This document shows, piece after piece, positions 1 through 8,900 of a stretch of 64,000 bases of DNA. The notes below the pieces were generated by a model. That model did not search any database and was not told where the DNA came from. It saw only the letters and a program-made list of their open reading frames with translations. Numbering within the stretch: the stretch's first letter is position 1; each line of letters opens with the position of its first letter. The position numbers and the translations under genes were made by a program. Source of the DNA: a bacterium (GTDB lineage Bacteria; Vulcanimicrobiota; Xenobia; Xenobiales; JADMJV01); assembly GCA_018266105.1 (NCBI GenBank), contig JAFEBA010000010.1, positions 61,008-125,007 of the forward strand. Direction: 5' to 3'.

Positions 1-329
1 GGATGAGCCGCCTGAAGCCGAGCGTGCCGGCGCAGAAAATCCGAGGGGATGAGCACGTCATCGTCGATGAACAGGATGTGTCGTCCTCGCGCCTCCTGGA
101 TGGCGCGGTTGCGAGCCCGACTGGTGCCTCCGTGGTCCTGGGCGAACCAGCGCAAGGGTAGCTTCTGAGACCATTCGCCCAGCACCGCCAGGGTGTCGTC
201 GCTGGAACCGTCATCTACCACCAGGACTTCGAAATCGTCAAACGGATAATCGCTGAGACTGAGGTGTTGCAGAGTGAGACGCAGGGCCTGGGCCCGGTTG
301 CGGGTGGGAATGACCAGACTGAAGTTCAT
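1..329 (-). CDS. Family 2 glycosyltransferase, C-terminus cut by window edge
   Basis: The start and first 109 residues are visible; the gene runs off the left edge. The N-terminus reads as a GT-A fold: a beta strand (NFSLVIPTRNRA), the nucleotide-binding VVDDGSSDD at residues 37-45, a TSRARNRA motif at 69-76 and the metal-binding FIDDD at 87-91. Family 2 enzymes move a sugar from a nucleotide donor onto lipid, glycan or protein; the acceptor cannot be told here. Its ATG overlaps the TGA of the upstream phosphopantetheinyl transferase (ATGA), so the two are probably translationally coupled. The missing C-terminus prevents judging whether it has membrane segments. Confidence 0.9.
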   Translation of the reverse strand, partial: MNFSLVIPTRNRAQALRLTLQHLSLSDYPFDDFEVLVVDDGSSDDTLAVLGEWSQKLPLRWFAQDHGGTSRARNRAIQEARGRHILFIDDDVLIPSDFLRRHARLQAAH

Positions 330-949
330 CGGCTGCTGGCTACGGGCACTGGCTCCAGGGTCCCTGCCGGACCAAACTCGTAGCTTCGGGTTTTAGCCGG
401 CACCTGCACGGCCAGTGCTGCGCTGATCTCCGGGTAAGGGCAGTGCGGGCGCGACAGACTCCAGGTCAGTGGATGGCCCTGCACATCAAACAGGCCCCAC
501 TCGCCCCGGTGGTAGGTCAGGAACTGGTCCAGAGGGTGGGTCAGACCATCTCCCAGGGCTTTGATGTAGGCTTCTTTGGCGGTCCAGATTTCAAAGAAGA
601 GTGTGCGCGGGTCGGGGGAACGTTCCAGTTCCAGGGCTTCGGGCGGAGCAAAGAATCGGCGCCCTAATGCGTAAAAATCAACTTTGCGTCGGCGGTCTTC
701 AATATCCAGGCCGAGTTCGTGGGTCCCCACCGCCAGGGCTGCCACTTCCTCGGAGTGGGTGAGGTTGAAGTGGCAGCTGCCGTCCGCCAGATAGGGCTTA
801 CCGTGCTCGGCCTTGTGCCAGACCAATTCCTCTCGGGGCCGTCCCAGGTGCATTGAAAGCAAACGCCTCAGCAGCGCGCAGGCCACCTTTTGGCGACGCC
901 GATGATGGTCGAAAAGCAGCCGACGACAGCGTTCGATTTCGTCGGGCAA
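326..949 (-). CDS. Sfp-type 4'-phosphopantetheinyl transferase
   Basis: Transfers the phosphopantetheine arm of CoA to a serine of an acyl or peptidyl carrier protein. The family signatures are clear: FNLTHSEE at 61-68, the metal-binding GLDIE at 80-84 and WTAKEAYIKALGDG at 122-135. The coordinates use a TTG at 949, but that start trims the usual family N-terminus. The same frame continues upstream to a CTG at 1021 and encodes a fitting strand (LTVELYWFRLDDPGW), giving about 231 aa. That CTG overlaps the TGA of the FHA gene (CTGA), and no ATG, GTG or TTG lies closer. I think the longer form is likelier. No carrier protein or NRPS/PKS is in the window, so its substrate is elsewhere. Confidence 0.92.
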   Translation of the reverse strand: MPDEIERCRRLLFDHHRRRQKVACALLRRLLSMHLGRPREELVWHKAEHGKPYLADGSCHFNLTHSEEVAALAVGTHELGLDIEDRRRKVDFYALGRRFFAPPEALELERSPDPRTLFFEIWTAKEAYIKALGDGLTHPLDQFLTYHRGEWGLFDVQGHPLTWSLSRPHCPYPEISAALAVQVPAKTRSYEFGPAGTLEPVPVASSR

Positions 950-1017
950 TAACCAGGGGTCCAGTTGTGAGTCGGTCCAGCCCGGATCGTCCAGCCGGAA
1001 CCAGTAAAGCTCGACTG

Positions 1018-1881
1018 TCAGCGGTCGACAACCAGCTGAAGGGCAGTGTTTCCGATGTAGAGGAGGTCATAAGGACGCACTGTGACCACGGCGTTGGGGG
1101 GCATCTCTCCAATCCACTCGGTCCCGTCTACGCGCCGCTCGAGGGTGATGGGCATGGTCAGGTTGCGAATCAGGCGAACTTCGAAAGCTTTATCCAGTTC
1201 GCGCCATTTCCAGGCCATGCACCGATAGGGCAGAGCCGCCTCGTTCAAAGCCAGGTCCTGATCCCACCATTGTGGGCCGTCAGCCACGTCTTCCACCTGG
1301 TTTCCGCCAACCTGAATTTGAAAGCCGGTCATGGGCAACTTGGTGCCCTGTTGTTTGCCGCCCAGAATCTCCAGACTCAGCTTGGGCCGGGTGGAGAGCG
1401 CAATTTTGCGACCGGCCGTTTTGGTGTTGCCGCGGGCTTCGCCTTCGCGCACCGGGTCGCGAAAGGCCAGTTCGTGATTGATCACGGTGTTGCCAGTGCG
1501 CCGAGCTTCGTGGATGGCCGCGATGTTTTCGGGGGCGACGCCGCCAAAACGGAAATCAGCCTGCTGGATATCCAGAACCGTCGAGCCCAACCTGATGTGG
1601 TCACCAATCTTTAAGGTGACCGCCTCCTGCACCGGGACCCCGTTCACCTCGGTGGGGTTGGTGTCAGACCGATGAATGAGCATATACTGCCGGGCTTCAT
1701 AGTTCCATTGAAGGTCGGCGTGGATGCGTGAGGTTTGAGGATCGTTTAGAAGAACCCAGCCAGGTGCGCGATCGCCAGGAGTACGCGCCCGCCCGATCGT
1801 GATTTCGGCTGAATCTAGCGGGAAGGTTCGGCCCTTATCGGGTCCTTGGGAAACACGAATCTGAAGACCACAGCTGAACAC
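1018..1881 (-). CDS. FHA-domain protein
   Basis: A 287-residue soluble protein. Residues 8-110 form a forkhead-associated domain, with the core IGRA at 29-32 and SRIHA at 51-55; in this family these bind phosphothreonine. Residues 155-287 look like a second, degenerate FHA-like beta-sandwich (LSLEILGGKQQGT early, then YDLLYIGNTALQLVV at the end) without clear phosphate-binding residues. There is no signal peptide or membrane segment. It is 55 bp downstream of another FHA gene and overlaps the phosphopantetheinyl transferase, so all appear cotranscribed. The large Ser/Thr kinase at 5872-9501 is a possible source of the phosphosite; that link is inference. Confidence 0.88.
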   Translation of the reverse strand: MFSCGLQIRVSQGPDKGRTFPLDSAEITIGRARTPGDRAPGWVLLNDPQTSRIHADLQWNYEARQYMLIHRSDTNPTEVNGVPVQEAVTLKIGDHIRLGSTVLDIQQADFRFGGVAPENIAAIHEARRTGNTVINHELAFRDPVREGEARGNTKTAGRKIALSTRPKLSLEILGGKQQGTKLPMTGFQIQVGGNQVEDVADGPQWWDQDLALNEAALPYRCMAWKWRELDKAFEVRLIRNLTMPITLERRVDGTEWIGEMPPNAVVTVRPYDLLYIGNTALQLVVDR

Positions 1882-1936
1882 GCGAAGCTCCTTCTAAAAA
1901 TCCTGTCTGATCATTTGCCAAGCCGGCGAGGATCCC

Positions 1937-3400
1937 CTACCGTCTTAGCTGTCGTGTGAAGTCACGCCAGCCCTCGGGCATGTGGCCCGGAGAATAGGTG
2001 TCGAACGAGATCGTTCCATGCCCGGTCATGGCCAGAACGGCCTGATTAAGAGCCTGGCGAGCAGCCAAAACCTCTGGTATTTCCGGCAGGTTGGCCAGAA
2101 AGCTGCCCAGGTCAACCGTGTTCTTACTGCTGGTGTCGGTCCGTTCGCTGGCCTGCAGGGCCTGTCTGGCCAGGCTCAGGTCCGAACCCTGCAGAGACCT
2201 GCCCAACTTGTCCAAGCTGGGCAGCAGTCGGTCTCTGAGGGCCTGCAAATCCACTGCCACCAGAGATTCGGCCGGACGCCCCTTGGCTCCCGACTGCACC
2301 AAAGCCGTTGCCAGAGCTTTTGGATCCTCAGGAAACTCAGATTTCCCGAACATCGACTGAAGCGGGAAACCGGAGGCTCGAACCGTGTGTTCCGAACAGA
2401 CCACCACTTTGGCAGAATCAGCCAGCTTGATCAGGGCTTCGATCTGGCCGCCATTGCAGGCGTCCAGCATGACCAGTTCGGCTCCGCGCACGCTCTTGCC
2501 CAGGTCTTGGAAATAGAGGCCGGCTGCCTTGTCTTGATAACCATGACCGGAGATGTAAATAATGTGACGGGACTGCGGCCAGTTGCTGAGCGATTTTTGC
2601 CAGGCTTCGTCAAAACGGGCCTTGGATGGGCCGGCCGCCTGGAAAGTCACCTGGACGCGCTGAGAGGGTAAACCTCCCAACTCGACCTTGCGTGTCATCG
2701 CCCCCCAGTGCTCGGAAATATCCTGGCGATTGCTATAGGCTGCCAGCCCTCCACCGGCCATCATGATGCCGCCCATCAAGAGCATAGGCGGATTGATTCC
2801 GTGAACCAGGCCGGCCACACAGGCCCCCAGCCCTCCCAAAGCCGCCGCTCCCATCGCAAGTGGAAGTCCGGCCTGGGCCAGATGGCTGAGTTTGCTCCCT
2901 TGGAACAGCACGCCTTGTACCTGGACAGGCGTGCCCCCGGCCAAAAACTTGTTGAAGTTCAGCGGTTGGCGTTCCACCCCGCGCGCGATGTTGGGAGCCG
3001 TAGCGTCGCCGAAGTAGGTAATGGTCAGAGGCTGCTCACTGGTGCGGTCTGGCTGCTCACTCAGGGCGGCCAGGGACAGTGCGGGTTGATTGATATCTCC
3101 CAGTTGAATGTGGCCACCGTCGCCCAGGGGGCTCCAGTCCTTGCAGGGGAGCCCGTTGACCAGGGTATTTTCTCCGCGCACCTGTAGAGTACCTTCGCGC
3201 CAGCGTGCCTCGGCGTGTTTGGGCTCGGCTCCATCGCGGCGAATCAGGCAGCTGTCGCCACTTCCCAGCCAGAAGCTGGAACCGTCGGTCGGGAAGCTCA
3301 GTGCCTCTCCTTCTGGTGTGAGCAGGCGCAGCCGCGAGGGTTCCAGGCTGAGCGAATGCGCCGCCAGACGGACTTTAGAAGTTTGGGCCTGAATGCGCAT
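1937..3400 (-). CDS. FHA - membrane hairpin - caspase-like (C11/C14-type) protein
   Basis: The 487 residues start at the ATG at 3400; an open frame extends upstream but reads across the divergent promoter. Residues 22-105 are FHA-like (FWLGSGDSCLIRR, then KHAEARW and NTLVNG). Residues 178-222 form two Gly/Ala-rich hydrophobic segments, probably a membrane hairpin. Residues 278-345 carry the caspase-fold dyad: HIIYISGHGYQD with His286, and ELVMLDACNGGQ with Cys315. This is the pattern of clostripain, metacaspase and CHAT-type peptidases. The remainder is helical. It heads the FHA/PPTase/glycosyltransferase operon. The fold call rests on the motifs; protease activity is inferred. Confidence 0.82.
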   Translation of the reverse strand: MRIQAQTSKVRLAAHSLSLEPSRLRLLTPEGEALSFPTDGSSFWLGSGDSCLIRRDGAEPKHAEARWREGTLQVRGENTLVNGLPCKDWSPLGDGGHIQLGDINQPALSLAALSEQPDRTSEQPLTITYFGDATAPNIARGVERQPLNFNKFLAGGTPVQVQGVLFQGSKLSHLAQAGLPLAMGAAALGGLGACVAGLVHGINPPMLLMGGIMMAGGGLAAYSNRQDISEHWGAMTRKVELGGLPSQRVQVTFQAAGPSKARFDEAWQKSLSNWPQSRHIIYISGHGYQDKAAGLYFQDLGKSVRGAELVMLDACNGGQIEALIKLADSAKVVVCSEHTVRASGFPLQSMFGKSEFPEDPKALATALVQSGAKGRPAESLVAVDLQALRDRLLPSLDKLGRSLQGSDLSLARQALQASERTDTSSKNTVDLGSFLANLPEIPEVLAARQALNQAVLAMTGHGTISFDTYSPGHMPEGWRDFTRQLRR

Positions 3401-3464
3401 CGCCCGAGTATAACACGACTTTTGTTTGGTAGGAAGGTTGAGTTGAGTTGAGGTAGTTTCAAGC

Positions 3465-5915
3465 ATGAGCCTTTCCGACGTACTCGAAGACTTGCTGGAA
3501 ATTGAGGGCAAGCGCGACACTCTCACCCGAATCGAGAAGTTCCCAGCCAAACCGGCTGAGTTTGGGGCCTGGCCCGAGGTCTTGCGTCCGGAGATCAAAG
3601 CTGCACTTCAGCAAAAGGGCATTGAAAGGCTCTATTCCCACCAGAGCCAGGCCATCGAGTCGGCCATCGCCGGTGAAAGCCTGGTGATCGTGACTCCCAC
3701 GGCTTCAGGCAAGACGCTCTGCTACAACCTTCCTGTCATCCAGTCCGTGCTCGAGGACCCTAATGCCCGCGCTCTCTATCTTTTCCCGACCAAGGCCCTG
3801 GCTCAGGACCAGATGGCTGAGCTCCAGGACGTGTGCAAGCGGCTGGAAGGTGTGAATTTAAACCTGGGAGCCTTCACCTATGACGGTGACACTCCGGCCG
3901 ATGCACGCCGAGCCGTGCGATCTAAGGCTCACGTGGTCATTACAAACCCGGACATGTTGCACACCGGAGTGCTGCCTCACCACACCAAGTGGAGTCGTTT
4001 TTTCGGCAACCTGCGCTACGTTGTGGTGGACGAACTGCACACCTACCGGGGCGTTTTTGGCAGCCATCTGGCCAACGTTTTTCGGCGTTTACGCCGCATT
4101 TGCGAGTTTCACGGGTCCCGGCCCGTGTTCATCTGCTGCAGCGCCACCATCGCCAATCCTCGCGAGCTGGCCGAAGGCTTGCTCGAATCCGAGGTTCGCG
4201 CGATTACCGTCAGTGGCGCGCCCCAGGGTGAGAAGACCTTTCTCTTCTATAATCCCCCAATGCTCAACAAGGAACTGGGCATTCGGCGCTCCTATGTTAC
4301 CTCGGCGCGCCGACTGGCGGGCAAGTTTATCGAGAAGAATCACAAGACCATCCTGTTCACGGGCTCGCGCCTGAATGTAGAAGTCCTGACTCGATACCTG
4401 AAAGACAAATTCGAACGGACTGAAGCCGATGAAGGCTTGATCCGCGGCTATCGAGGTGGATACCTGCCTGGCTTGCGCCGCGAAATCGAGAGCGGTTTGC
4501 GTCAGGGCAAGGTGCTGGCCGTGGTCAGCACCAACGCTCTGGAACTTGGCATCGATGTGGGCGGTCTGGATGTGGCTGTGCTGGCCGGCTATCCAGGCAG
4601 TGTGGCCAGCACCTGGCAGCAGGCGGGACGGGCCGGCCGGCGTCAGAGTTCCTCGGTTGTGGTGATGGTTGCGCGTAGCGATCCGTTGGATCAGTTCCTG
4701 ATGCAGCACCCGGAATACTTCTTCGAATCGAGCCCCGAGCATGCCCGGATCAACCCGGACAATCCGGCCATCTTACTCAGCCATGTCAAGTGCGCGGCCT
4801 TCGAATTGCCGCTGGAAAAGGGCGAGCGCCTGGGAAGGGCGGATGTGGACGAGATTGCCCGCTACCTGGTCGAGAAACAGGTGGTGCACGAATCAGGGGA
4901 CCAGTTACACTGGGCTCAGGAAGTCTATCCGGCTGACCACATCAGTCTGCGTAGCGCCGGCCCGGAAAATTTCGTGATCATGGACATGGACCAAAACAAT
5001 CGAGTGATCGCCGAGGTGGACTGGAATGCGGCTCGTTCGACCGTCTACGAAGATGCCATTTATATGTGCGAAGCCAAAACCTACAACGTCAAGCGTCTAG
5101 ACTACGCCCAGCGGCGCGCCTATGTGCGGGCGGTGGAAGTGGACTACTACACTGACGCCATCACTTCCACCGCGGTCAAGGTGCTGGATAGTTTTCAAAG
5201 ACAGTCGATTCCCGCAGAAGAACGGGTGGTTCGCGAGCACGGCGAGGTGCATGTGGCCTGGCGTGTGTCCGGCTTCAAGAAAATCAAGTTCTATAGTCGG
5301 GAGAATGTGGGCTATGGGCAGGTGCATCTGCCGGACCACGAGATGCACACGACCTCCTTCTGGCTGACCTTTCGCGAGGAGTTTTTCCACGATCTTGGCC
5401 TGGGTCGAGCCGACAGTCTGGAGGGTGTGGTGGGACTGGCCCATTGCCTGCATCACCTGGCTCCCCTCTACTTGATGTGCGATAGCCGGGACCTGGACCA
5501 CTGCGTGGGCGAGCGGGCCGGCCGCTGGTTTGTCCGTCCGGAGGCCTCCTCTCAGGGGCGCTACGAGTTCGCTCTGGTCCCCACTGATGACAGCGATACG
5601 CAGGGGGAAAACTGGCTGCGCATCGGCGTGGAGGAGGGGGATAAGCTGGAAAGCCTGCCTTCAGAAGTTCTGGGTCGATTCGACCCGACTCTCTATCTCT
5701 ACGACAGTATCCCTGGGGGAATGGGCCTGGCTTCTCAGCTCTATGACCTCTTTCCGGAGGTGCTTGAGCAGGCCTGTCAGATGTTGGAGAACTGCGCCTG
5801 CGAGGACGGTTGCCCCAGCTGCGTTGGTCCGCCTCTGGAAGTGGGAAGTCGAGCGCGCGCCTGCGCTCTGGCTATCGCCCGAAGTCTGCAAAACCTGACG
5901 AAGTTGGCCCCTTAA
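3465..5915 (+). CDS. mrfA: DEAD/DEAH-box helicase with DUF1998 zinc domain (MrfA/YprA family)
   Basis: An 816-residue superfamily 2 helicase. Walker A is TPTASGKT at 77-84, the DEAH-like box is VVVDELHTYRG, motif III is CCSATIANP, and motifs V/VI include STNALELGIDVG and QQAGRAGRR. The C-terminal DUF1998 region ends with four cysteines (C777, C779, C783, C786) that match the zinc site of Bacillus MrfA, a 3'-5' DNA helicase in mitomycin-lesion repair. The partner nuclease MrfB is not adjacent. It is divergent from the FHA-caspase gene, and its last 44 bases overlap the convergent kinase gene. Confidence 0.93.
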   Translation: MSLSDVLEDLLEIEGKRDTLTRIEKFPAKPAEFGAWPEVLRPEIKAALQQKGIERLYSHQSQAIESAIAGESLVIVTPTASGKTLCYNLPVIQSVLEDPNARALYLFPTKALAQDQMAELQDVCKRLEGVNLNLGAFTYDGDTPADARRAVRSKAHVVITNPDMLHTGVLPHHTKWSRFFGNLRYVVVDELHTYRGVFGSHLANVFRRLRRICEFHGSRPVFICCSATIANPRELAEGLLESEVRAITVSGAPQGEKTFLFYNPPMLNKELGIRRSYVTSARRLAGKFIEKNHKTILFTGSRLNVEVLTRYLKDKFERTEADEGLIRGYRGGYLPGLRREIESGLRQGKVLAVVSTNALELGIDVGGLDVAVLAGYPGSVASTWQQAGRAGRRQSSSVVVMVARSDPLDQFLMQHPEYFFESSPEHARINPDNPAILLSHVKCAAFELPLEKGERLGRADVDEIARYLVEKQVVHESGDQLHWAQEVYPADHISLRSAGPENFVIMDMDQNNRVIAEVDWNAARSTVYEDAIYMCEAKTYNVKRLDYAQRRAYVRAVEVDYYTDAITSTAVKVLDSFQRQSIPAEERVVREHGEVHVAWRVSGFKKIKFYSRENVGYGQVHLPDHEMHTTSFWLTFREEFFHDLGLGRADSLEGVVGLAHCLHHLAPLYLMCDSRDLDHCVGERAGRWFVRPEASSQGRYEFALVPTDDSDTQGENWLRIGVEEGDKLESLPSEVLGRFDPTLYLYDSIPGGMGLASQLYDLFPEVLEQACQMLENCACEDGCPSCVGPPLEVGSRARACALAIARSLQNLTKLAP

Positions 5916-8900
5916 CGTCTTCCCAGGCCCGGGCGGCTTCCTGCCGATGGTGTTCGCCCAGACCTTCCTCCTCCAGCCAGTCTCCCAGCAGAGTGTGGCA
6001 ACGGTAGCGTTCCCAGGGGATGCCGGCCTGCTCCGCGCGTCGGGTGCATTCGCCCAGAATTTCAAAAGCGCGGCTGCGTTTGCCCTCGGCCATCAGGGCC
6101 ATGGCCTGCAGGCGTTTGAAAACAGGCCGGTAGAGACGCTGACCGCGGGTGGCCGCGTTCATTTCCTCGAGCATGGCCTGGGCGCCGGTGGGGTCATGAA
6201 TCACCTGACCTTCCAGGGCCAGCACTCCAAAATGTAGGGTTTGATGGGGGAGTTCCTGAGCCTGCTTACAGGCTTCGTAATTACGGCTGGCCCGCTCGAC
6301 AAGTTCGGGGTAGCGCTTGCTGGTCCACAGAAAATAGCAATTGGCCAGTTCGGCGATCAGGTCGAGATAGCTGGCCTGAAATTGTTCGCGCAGAGGATGG
6401 AGCTGGGCCAGGTAATTCTCGGCTGTCTCGGTCTGTTCGAGGGCAGAACTGGACCAGATCACCGTGCTCAAGGCCAGGGCCTCCTCAAAACGGTTACCCA
6501 GGCGGCGGGCCAGTTGCAGACCTTGGCAGCCGTACTGATAGGCCTCTCCGATACACCCCTGATGAAAGCAGACGCCATGGAGTTGCAGGAAGTTCTTGCA
6601 CATGCCAGTGGCTAATCCCAGTCGATTGAGCATGTCTCGGGTGTCTTCCAGCACAACCTTAGCTTTACGAGTGGATCCTGACAGCAGCATCAAATAGCCG
6701 GAATCGCTCATCAGCTGGGCTTTCGACTCGCTGTCAGGCAGGTTGGCCATGCGACTCATAGCGTTGTTGAGGCTGAGCAGGGCTCCGCCCGACCATTTGA
6801 GTCTGCGCAGAGACCAGAAACCTCCGTAGATAAACGCCTGCGCCCAGCTCTCCTGGCGGTTCTGGCTGCGGCGAATCGCCAGGCGCATTTGGGCCACCAC
6901 CAGATGGGTGAAATCGTCCAGCCAGCCCGGCGGGCGTAGAAGAAAGAGCACCCGCGACTGCCGTTCACACAGGCGCAGACCCTCCTCCAAAATAGCCTGG
7001 GCTCTCTCCAGGTTCTTGCTCTTGAGTTTGGCCTGGCGCTCCAGTCCCCGATGATTGACCTCGAAGGATTCGCGCAGCCGTCCCAGGGTTTCATAGGCCG
7101 CCCCCAATTTGCGCTGGCGGCGCAGAGAGTTGAGCGGGTCGGGATCGGCCGCTTCGGCTAAGGGAATCAGCTTTTCCAGAGCCTGCTGGGCGAAGCCCGC
7201 GCCCAGCATCGCGTCCGCCCAAAGCTCCTCCAACTCCCAGTGAGTCAGCGGTTGGGTTAGGGGAGGGAGGTTGGAAATTTCCTGAAGGCAGCGGCAGGCT
7301 TCTTCGTAGGCGTAGCTGCGCAGTGCCGCCTGGGAAGCGGCCAGAAAACTCAGCCCGGCCTTTTCGGGTTCACCGGCCAGGCCCCAGTGTTGCCCCACTT
7401 CCCAATGGGAGGCCTTCTCAGTGCGCTCAAGGTAAGCAGCGGCCCGCGCGTGGTAGCCTCTGCGCGCTCCCCAGGACATCGATTCCAGCACCACCTCGGC
7501 TGTGCCCTGGCTGGCAATTTCGAAATCGCTCCCCTCGTTCAAAAGTCGTCTTTGCACCAGTTGAGCGCAGATCTCGTAGAGGGGCCGATCGGCCATGCCG
7601 CACAGGGCTTGCAGATGACGAAAAGCCAGAAGCGGCCCCAGAACCGCCGACATCCGCAGAACTTCCAGTTCCATCTCTCCCAGGCCCTCCAGGCGCTTGC
7701 GCAGAGCTGCCTGAAGACGGGCCGGAAGGCGCAAGGTCCCGCTACCCCAGGAGCTGGTTCCACTGGGAGTGCGGAAGTGCCAGCAGCCCTCGCGCCACTG
7801 CCAGGCGCCCCCCTCCACGCCCAAGCGTGCTAACTCCTGCAGATAGAGTGGCTTGCCCTCGGTCTCGTGGTGTAAAAATCGTAGAGTCTCGGGGTGCACT
7901 GCCTGATGGTCCAGCAAGCTCTCCAAGAATTGCTGAGCTTCATTGAGTTGGAATCCGCTCAGAGGAAGCAGGTGGGCGCTGCTCTGCTGTTCGGCCAGGC
8001 GGCGCAGTGCATCCAGCTCCTGAGGATGGTCCTCGCCATTCAGGGCCAAAATGATCAGCGGCAGCTTCAGCGCATCCTGACCGTAGTAGCGCGTCTCCAG
8101 GAAGTAATGGAGAAACTCAAGGCTGGCCGGGTCGGCTTCTTGGATCTGGTCCAGCAGCAGTACGCTGGCATTTTGGGCGCGATGCAGAATCAGCCGGGCC
8201 ATTCCTTCATAGAGGTGGTAGCGCTGCAACGGATCGTCGATGGGAGCAAAATGTTCGCTGCCGGCCGGTGCCAGCTCGGGGATCAGCAGACTGAGCGTGG
8301 GCACGAAGGGAAGTACGGATTGAGGGACCTGTTGCTCATGCAGTGCCCATCGCAAGATCGGGGTCCAGAGCTGGTAGGGGATTCTGGAGCCGGTCACGGG
8401 CTGGACCTTCACGGCCGTAACGGCGTGGCTTTTGGCGGTGGCGGCCCAGTGCTGCAGCAGGTAGCTTTTCCCGACTCCGGCTGGCCCAATGAGCGCCCCC
8501 CAGCCTCCTCGACCTTCCATCACCTGAATCAGACGCTTCTCAAACCAGGTCTCCTCGGCTCGCCGTCCCACAAAGCGGGGGGTGACCAAACGACGCACCG
8601 GCTCGGGAGCGACCAGCACCGGTGAACTGGCTACCTCGACCTGTCCGGTCCAGGCTGCGCTCAGTGCTTCGAGGCGTTGCTTCACCTCGCCCGCGTCGCG
8701 TGGGCGCTGATGAGGTTCCTTGCTGAGCAACTGAGTGACCAGGGCCCCGAGCCCCTCGGGAGCGGGAATTTCCACGTTGAAAGCCGGCACGGGCTGGTTC
8801 AGAATTTGATAGAGCACGGCCATGGGGTCGGGGGCCTCGAAGGGGAGACGTTGACAAAAGACCTGATACATCATCACGCCCAGGCTGTAGATATCGCTGC

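Noticed and set aside
853..1614. A 253-codon plus-strand frame
   Set aside because: Antisense to the FHA gene and the phosphopantetheinyl transferase.
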